10,810 bases of DNA from CAJBLF01 sp964560855 (GTDB lineage: Bacteria; Patescibacteriota; Gracilibacteria; Absconditabacterales; Absconditicoccaceae). Where the stretch lies: NCBI GenBank assembly GCA_964560855.1, contig CAZLLU010000028.1:1-10810 (forward strand), in the 5' to 3' direction. Each line of letters begins with the position of its first letter. Positions within the stretch are counted from its first letter, which is position 1. Below the pieces are notes generated by a model, which was given only the letters and a program-made list of their open reading frames with translations, did no database searches and was not told where the DNA came from. The translations under genes were made by a program, and so were the position numbers. Of this stretch, positions 6,932 through 10,810 are shown in pieces.

Positions 6932-7852
6932 ATGAAGAGACTCTTGTCTATATTTGCTTTTGGTTTGTTGTTCTTATGATTCAGTTTCGCAGTCGAAGGC
7001 GATCTTCGAGATTGGATGGATAATCTTAATGATGAAATCCCGTTCGGATATACCGTTAGTCAGAAGATCACTGTAGATCAAATTGCTTTGGATAAAATTA
7101 TCATTAAATCACCAGTCATTGAAGATGAACTCGGTAATAAGATCACAAAATATACTGTTATGTTCTCTCAGTATCCGCTATCTCAGATCCTTGAGAATAC
7201 AACATTGCTTGATCAATCCAAAGAGAAGACTTTCGATTTCACTACCGTGAATACCGAAGTGACCATGGAGCTCAATGCTACCGAAGATGGCATCACTCCT
7301 ACCAATGCTTATTACCTTTCTGTTATCCCAAAAGATAATAATGGCATCCTCGGAGAGATTTCTAATGAGATCCGGTTTAAGCTTGCTACACAGAAATATG
7401 GAGAAGGAACACCTGATGATACGCTAACTGCGCACACTGCAGCATGAGCAAATATGAGTTTAGCTAATATTACTCATACCATAGCTAGCAACAAAGCGAC
7501 TTTGAGATGGACTTCTATCGACGGTTCTGATAGTATCGATCTTTTTCTCTGGAACCCTACGAGCGAGATGTTTGAGAGATTGACTACTGTCGCTATGAAC
7601 GCCGAAAGCTATACCTTCACGCTTACGAGAAACGGTGAATATATCGTCAATTTTGTTCCAAATAATGGCGGTACTGAACATCGCTACACATTCGTCGCTA
7701 ACGGTATAACCGCAGGAACTACAAACACATCTACTACACCGATTATCGGCAACAATATCCCTGCTACTTGACCGAAGGAAAATATTCTCATCGTATTGGC
7801 GATAGCTACAGTAGTATATTTCATCTATAGGAAAGCAAAAGCGAAAAACTAA
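6932..7852 (+). CDS. Secreted surface protein with two beta-sandwich-like domains and a sortase-like C-terminal tail
   Basis: 306 residues with three TGA codons (6977, 7445, 7769) read as Gly, and a TAA stop. Residues 1-20 are a signal peptide (MKRLLSIFAFGLLFLGFSFA), so the protein is exported. Two domains of fibronectin type III character follow (about 28-165 and 173-262; for example KYTVMFSQYP, YYLSVIPKDNNG, NKATLRWTSIDG, ESYTFTLTRNGEY). Then come a Thr-rich linker, IPATG at 276-280, a hydrophobic helix (NILIVLAIATVVYFIYR) and a basic end KAKAKN. This layout matches LPXTG-type cell-wall sorting signals, with Ile replacing Leu. The motif's glycine is the third TGA. An alternative is simple C-terminal membrane anchoring. 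No sortase gene is in the window. It is monocistronic with its own terminator and likely mediates adhesion or host contact (inference). Confidence 0.88.
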
Positions 7853-7855
7853 TCG

Positions 7856-7900
7856 GAATTCAGAATGTAGAATTCAGAGTGCAGAAATTAGAATTTAGAT
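7856..7900 (+). repeat. Heptamer array 4, between the surface-protein gene and its terminator
   Basis: Six 7-bp units: GAATTCA, GAATGTA, GAATTCA, GAGTGCA, GAAATTA, GAATTTA. It mixes unit types found separately in arrays 1 and 2 and starts 4 bp past the stop codon. Confidence 0.9.
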
Positions 7901-7933
7901 AAAAAAATAGCCCCGCAAGTCTACGGGGTTTTT
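7901..7933 (+). terminator. Bidirectional intrinsic terminator after the surface-protein gene
   Basis: Stem CCCCG (7911-7915) with CGGGG (7924-7928), an 8-nt loop, then TTTTT (7929-7933). Seven A upstream (7901-7907) give a T-tract for the opposite strand as well, so it can also end the convergent gene at 8021-8524. Confidence 0.85.
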
Positions 7934-7967
7934 CTCTATTTTTTTTTAACAACCTCACCTTCGTTTC

Positions 7968-8008
7968 CCTCAGACTTCGCTAAGGACAAGCCTCTCCTAA
8001 CAGAGAGG
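7968..8008. other. Two adjacent stem-loops between convergent genes
   Basis: CCTCAG and CTAAGG (7968-7985, one mismatch), then CCTCTC and GAGAGG (7991-8008, perfect). Only the plus strand has T-rich sequence after the second. They may be backup termination or mRNA 3' protection; the stretch 7853-8020 holds no gene. Confidence 0.45.
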
Positions 8009-8020
8009 ATTTTAGTTTTT

Positions 8021-8524
8021 TTATCGGAAGAGTTTGTAGATACCTGCAGTGATGAGCGTGGTGAATCGGCCTATCAGTTCCATGAACGCTTTTGCTCATG
8101 CTTTCTTTTTTGTTTGCTTGTGGATGGTTTTCCGCTGGTCGTCGGAGATTATTTTCTGTCATAATCTTTGTTCTATGGAAACGATTTCTTCTCTGATTGC
8201 TTTCGCGTTTGCTAGATAATTTTTGTGTTCGGATTCCATCATAACCTTGATACCTTTCGCGTCTTGTATTGCTGGATTCCCCATTTGTACTTTCGCTAGC
8301 TGATATCGTATTGTGTCGTAGAGGAAGACGAGTTTTTCGTGGATTTTCTTGTGTTTCCTGATCAGTTTGCGATGGATGAAGAGCAGCAGCAAGAGCACTA
8401 CTATATATCATAGGATAGCTAATAGCAAAATCTCGGCTTGCGGCTCAGCCATTCAGCTGACGTTTGCCATGATATGGACAATCCTGTCTCGGAAGGTATT
8501 GAGGCTTGTGAGTATATTTTCCAT
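8021..8524 (-). CDS. Single-pass membrane protein with a long helical cytoplasmic part
   Basis: Not recognised. 167 residues, four TGA codons read as Gly (first bases 8455, 8410, 8161, 8098), TAA stop. An N-terminal amphipathic segment (1-24) is followed by one strong membrane helix at about 31-50 (EILLLAILGYIVVLLLLLFI), then a very basic HRKLIRKHKK that places the rest in the cytoplasm. Residues 60-135 are predicted helical and coiled-coil-like (HEKLVFLYDTIRYQLAKVQM and AKAIREEIVSIEQRL). The last 20 (KAFMELIGRFTTLITAGIYK) could be a second amphipathic or membrane-dipping helix. LemA was considered but its signature residues are absent. It stands alone behind a promoter overlapped by a 22-bp palindrome and converges on the surface-protein gene. 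The start is the first ATG of the frame. Confidence 0.8.
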
Positions 8525-8583
8525 GACAAATGATGAGAAGACTAAAATATATTAATTTTAAATTTTTCCCTTCGAGGACAAGT

Positions 8584-8604
8584 GAATTTTGAATGTAGGA
8601 ATTG
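8584..8604 (+). repeat. Vestigial heptamer units in the leader of the 8021-8524 gene
   Basis: GAATTTT, GAATGTA, GGAATTG in tandem. The first two match units of arrays 1 and 4. Too short to be certain. Confidence 0.35.
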
Positions 8605-8606
8605 TT

Positions 8607-8637
8607 ATTATATGAACTATTGTACTGGTACAATAGT
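8607..8637 (-). promoter_or_regulatory. Promoter and 22-bp palindromic operator of the 8021-8524 gene
   Basis: On the minus strand a perfect -10 TATAAT (8612..8607). The -35 region, TATTGT at 17 bp or TTGTAC at 15 bp, lies within a perfect palindrome with 10-bp arms ACTATTGTAC and GTACAATAGT around TG (8616-8637). A regulator bound there would block the polymerase. There is no T-tract, which argues against a terminator for tilS. Confidence 0.6.
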
Positions 8638-8659
8638 AGATAAATAAACAAGTCTTTCA

Positions 8660-8680
8660 TTAAGCATTAAACATTAAGCA
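8660..8680 (+). repeat. Heptamer array 5, overlapping the tilS stop codon
   Basis: Three 7-bp units TTAAGCA, TTAAACA, TTAAGCA. The TAA that ends tilS (8676..8674 on the minus strand) lies inside the array, so the final codons of tilS are array-derived. Confidence 0.7.
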
Positions 8681-9921
8681 TTTTTTTGTGGGATAAACGC
8701 TTTGGTAATGTGGTTCTTCTTCGCGAGGATAGGGATGAAATTCCTTCGGAATACGGGGATTTTCTGATTAATGCACCGCTGGTTCCGTTTCTTCCCTTTG
8801 TAGATATCGCCTTTGCGAGGGAATCTTTTCACTGTCGTTGTATCTATTTTTTTCTCGCTATCAACCGTTTTTTCTCGAAACGCTTTGGGCGCTGAGATGA
8901 TATAGATTTCGCCGTGCGCTTTGAAGAGATAGGTGTTGTTCACATATTTGTATCCGCTGGTGCCCTTCGTCAAAAACCTTGTGAGTTCGTTGAGCAGAGG
9001 AGTCGTTACATTGTTGGTGATATGCAATCTTTTCATCACTGTCATCATTGTTTCATTCGTGATCGCTTCAGGATCGATCTTTCGCTGGTAGGCGAAATCG
9101 GCTTTCCGATGCGTGGACTTTTTAATGGGTTTCAGTTCTACAACTTGCTCTTCTTTCTTTTCCAACTGTGTGTAAATGTTCTTTATGCTCTCGATAAATG
9201 AGTTTGTGGATTTCGTCTGTTTATTTGCTAGCTTATATAATTCAGGTAAGACCTTGTTTCTTAGCTTATTTCTCAGACTAGTTGACGTATCTTTGTTTGT
9301 CGGATCGGTGACAAATGGAATCTTGTTTTTTTTGCAGAACTCTAGGACTTCGTTTTTCGTTAGCTTCAGAATAGGCCTAATCACTTCCATTCATGGCAAT
9401 AGATGCTGTGGTTCGCTTTCCTTCATTGCCAAAAATCCGTTGATGTTCGCGCCGCGCAGGAGATTGAGAAACATGCTTTCGATGCGATCTGTGAGATTGT
9501 GTCAGAAAATAAATTTTTTGATATTATATGTTTTCGCTGATTTTCTGAATTCGCTATACCTTCGATTTCTGAGGTCAGCTTCGGTATGTTTCTTGTTCGG
9601 CTTCCTTTTGACGACAATGAGCTGTGTTCATTCCAAAAATTTGCTTACAAATTGCTCGTCTTTGATGTTTCCGCTTCTGACTCCATGATTACAATGTATA
9701 AAAAATAGGTTTTGTAAATCATATTTATTCTTTATAAAAAAATTGTACACCAAACATGCTGCTAAAATGCTATCGGAACCTCAGCTCACGGCAACTATCA
9801 CTTTTTCCTCAGGTCATACCTTGTCTTTCAGTAGGTCAAAAGATGATTCTACTTTCTTGTCGGTGAGCGTGACGTTTTTTATATTCCTCGTCATACCTTG
9901 TTTTTTTCACAAATTTTTCAT
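8674..9921 (-). CDS. tilS: tRNA(Ile)-lysidine synthase
   Basis: Attaches lysine to C34 of the tRNA(Ile) with anticodon CAU, using ATP, so that it reads AUA instead of AUG; an essential cytoplasmic enzyme. The N-terminal PP-loop ATPase motif is AVSGGSDS at 44-51. HCNHGVRSGNIKDEQFV follows, as does GHNLTDRIESMFLNLLRGAN, the conserved second ATPase block. The middle PIL-LTKNEVLEFCKKNKIPF and DPTNKDTSTSLRNKLRNKVL match the family well. The basic C-terminus would form the tRNA-binding domains. Six TGA codons are read as Gly, including the first G of the SGG loop (9783..9781), which no functional TilS could lack. ATG 9921 gives 415 residues; ATG 9894 gives 406 and is equally credible. The C-terminus ends inside a heptamer array. 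Confidence 0.96.
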
Positions 9922-9932
9922 AGATTAGGGAT

Positions 9933-9960
9933 TTGAAAATTTCCGGTAAAACTTTATACT
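9933..9960 (+). promoter_or_regulatory. Promoter of the DUF177-like gene
   Basis: TTGAAA (9933-9938) and TATACT (9955-9960) with 16-bp spacing, about 37 bp before the ATG at 9997. It lies in the short divergent space shared with tilS. Confidence 0.75.
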
Positions 9961-9996
9961 TATAGAGTGTTTTACATTTATGCTTTTTACAGTCAA

Positions 9997-10533
9997 ATGA
10001 AAGATTCATCTGCAAAAGCGGGCAAGGTCATCAAGGACAAAGTCTTCAAAATCAAAATCGCCGATCTTCTAAATGAATCCTGAAGAGAAGATCAGATATA
10101 TTTTGATCACAAATTTTCCGATCAGTTGCCGAATCTCGATGATGACGGCATGGCGGGCACATTCACTATCCATTCATTGGATACCGCTTCGTTGCTTGGA
10201 ACTTTGACCGATATCACTGCTGGATTCCATGAGACATGCGAGAGCTGCGGTACGGTGTTCGATAGATCTGTAGATATCCCTTCCTATACTGCGAGGTTCG
10301 TTTTTGAGGATGATATCTCTGAAAAAGAGAAGACAGAATCCGAAGAAGCGTTGCTCTATATCAATCAAAAAGACGAAACTATCAATATCGAAGATATGGT
10401 CGTGCAAGCTATCTTACTCAATGACCCATTCGTCAAGCGCTGTCCAAAATGCACTAAGCGTCTTGAAACGGAAAGCGATGATGAAGATGATCTCGGAGAA
10501 TTTACATCAAAAGGGAATATAACATTTTCGTAG
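9997..10533 (+). CDS. DUF177/YceD-like protein with two CxxC pairs
   Basis: 178 residues with one TGA (Gly29) and a TAG stop. The layout fits DUF177/YceD: a leading LTGTLTDITAGFHETCESCG-type strand (here LLGTLTDITAGFHETC), Cys pair C81/C84, a long acidic insert, INIEDMVVQAILLNDPFVKR, then C149/C152 (CPKC). The four cysteines probably bind zinc. E. coli YceD affects 23S rRNA accumulation and is normally encoded just before rpmF (ribosomal protein L32); here the next gene is a secreted protein instead, so that linkage is lost. The C-terminal tail is very acidic (ESDDEDDLGE). The start ATG 9997 is the only one upstream in frame. No Shine-Dalgarno sequence is evident. Confidence 0.75.
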
Positions 10534-10557
10534 ATAGTATGCCCTAAGTCCCTCGTA

Positions 10558-10585
10558 TTGCAATCCAAGGATATTTTCCTATACT
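10558..10585 (+). promoter_or_regulatory. Promoter of the secreted-protein gene
   Basis: TTGCAA (10558-10563) and TATACT (10580-10585) with 16-bp spacing, 28 bp before the ATG at 10613. It matches the promoter at 6660-6687 nearly base for base in both boxes. Confidence 0.75.
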
Positions 10586-10612
10586 TTTTTCGTTTATTTT
10601 TTGTTTTCTCTT

Positions 10613-10810
10613 ATGAAATTCTTTCGTTATGGTCTTGCCGTGTTACTTGGTTTTTTGTCGCTAGGTTTTTCTTGGGCTTCATTTTCTTATAATGACTTTG
10701 TGGCACAATTTACTAAGGCATCAGCTGGGTTATCTCTTACACAAAAAAAGACCTATTATACTAAAATCTATAATAATCTTAGTTTGCTCGCTATCAGAAA
10801 TCGTAAAGAT
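10613..10810 (+). CDS. Secreted protein, N-terminus only
   Basis: Function not recognised; cut by the right edge after 66 codons. Residues 1-24 are a clear signal peptide: basic MKFFR, hydrophobic YGLAVLLGFLSLGFSW, and a likely cleavage site near ASFS. The visible mature part (NDFVAQFTKASAGLSL, then KTYYTKIYNNLSLLAIRNRK) is helical and basic. It has its own promoter and no TGA so far. Confidence 0.8.
   Translation, partial: MKFFRYGLAVLLGFLSLGFSWASFSYNDFVAQFTKASAGLSLTQKKTYYTKIYNNLSLLAIRNRKD

Noticed and set aside
7980..8411. Minus-strand frame of 143 codons rich in Arg, Ser and Asn
   Set aside because: It is the out-of-phase shadow of the 8021-8524 membrane protein, whose frame has a membrane helix and four TGA glycines.
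8616..8637. Palindrome as terminator for tilS
   Set aside because: There is no T-tract on either side and it overlaps a good promoter, so an operator is more likely.
1..10810. Many frameshifted or decayed genes under the standard code
   Set aside because: Nearly all interruptions are TGA in a frame that stays conserved afterwards; only the 4298-5622 gene has breaks not explained by code 25.

Overview
The window reads coherently only if UGA is decoded as glycine (genetic code 25). About 40 in-frame TGA codons join what would otherwise be fragments into complete proteins. Many fall on glycines that known families conserve: the SGGSDS loop of TilS, the GTSIGANI motif of a four-helix-bundle protein, and the last residue of a sortase-like IPATG motif. 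Every gene whose end is visible stops at TAA or TAG. This points to the candidate phyla Gracilibacteria (BD1-5) or Absconditabacteria (SR1). Both are Candidate Phyla Radiation bacteria with small, AT-rich genomes, and I cannot separate the two from this window.

Layout. Positions 1-2196 (minus strand) hold a membrane-anchored, acidic Pro/Glu/Val-rich repeat protein followed by an overlapping tyrosine recombinase that runs off the left edge. A consensus promoter (TTGACA, 17 bp, TATAAT) drives the pair. Positions 2310-3430 (minus) carry a ComF-family phosphoribosyltransferase and a small S23-type four-helix-bundle gene. Positions 3614-5622 (minus) form a cluster: a possible GHMP-like gene broken by a TAA and a reading-frame change at a run of seven A, then two small membrane proteins of unknown function, one of them histidine-rich. 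The cluster ends in an intrinsic terminator and begins behind two adjacent palindromes. Positions 5921-6619 (minus) encode a conserved-looking cytoplasmic protein with its own promoter and a strong terminator.

Positions 6932-7852 (plus) encode a secreted two-domain surface protein with a C-terminal sorting-like tail. Positions 8021-8524 (minus) encode a single-pass membrane protein behind a 22-bp palindrome. Positions 8674-9921 (minus) are tRNA(Ile)-lysidine synthase TilS. Diverging from it, 9997-10533 (plus) is a DUF177/YceD-like zinc-finger protein, followed by the start of a secreted protein cut by the right edge.

A second theme is a family of 7-bp tandem repeats, TNNA(C/T)TC-like, in five arrays within about 6 kb. 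They lie between genes, over stop codons and, in one case, in frame inside comF. There the array stays open only because one variant unit gives TGA (glycine) where the common unit would give TAA. No tRNA, rRNA, CRISPR array or insertion sequence was recognised.
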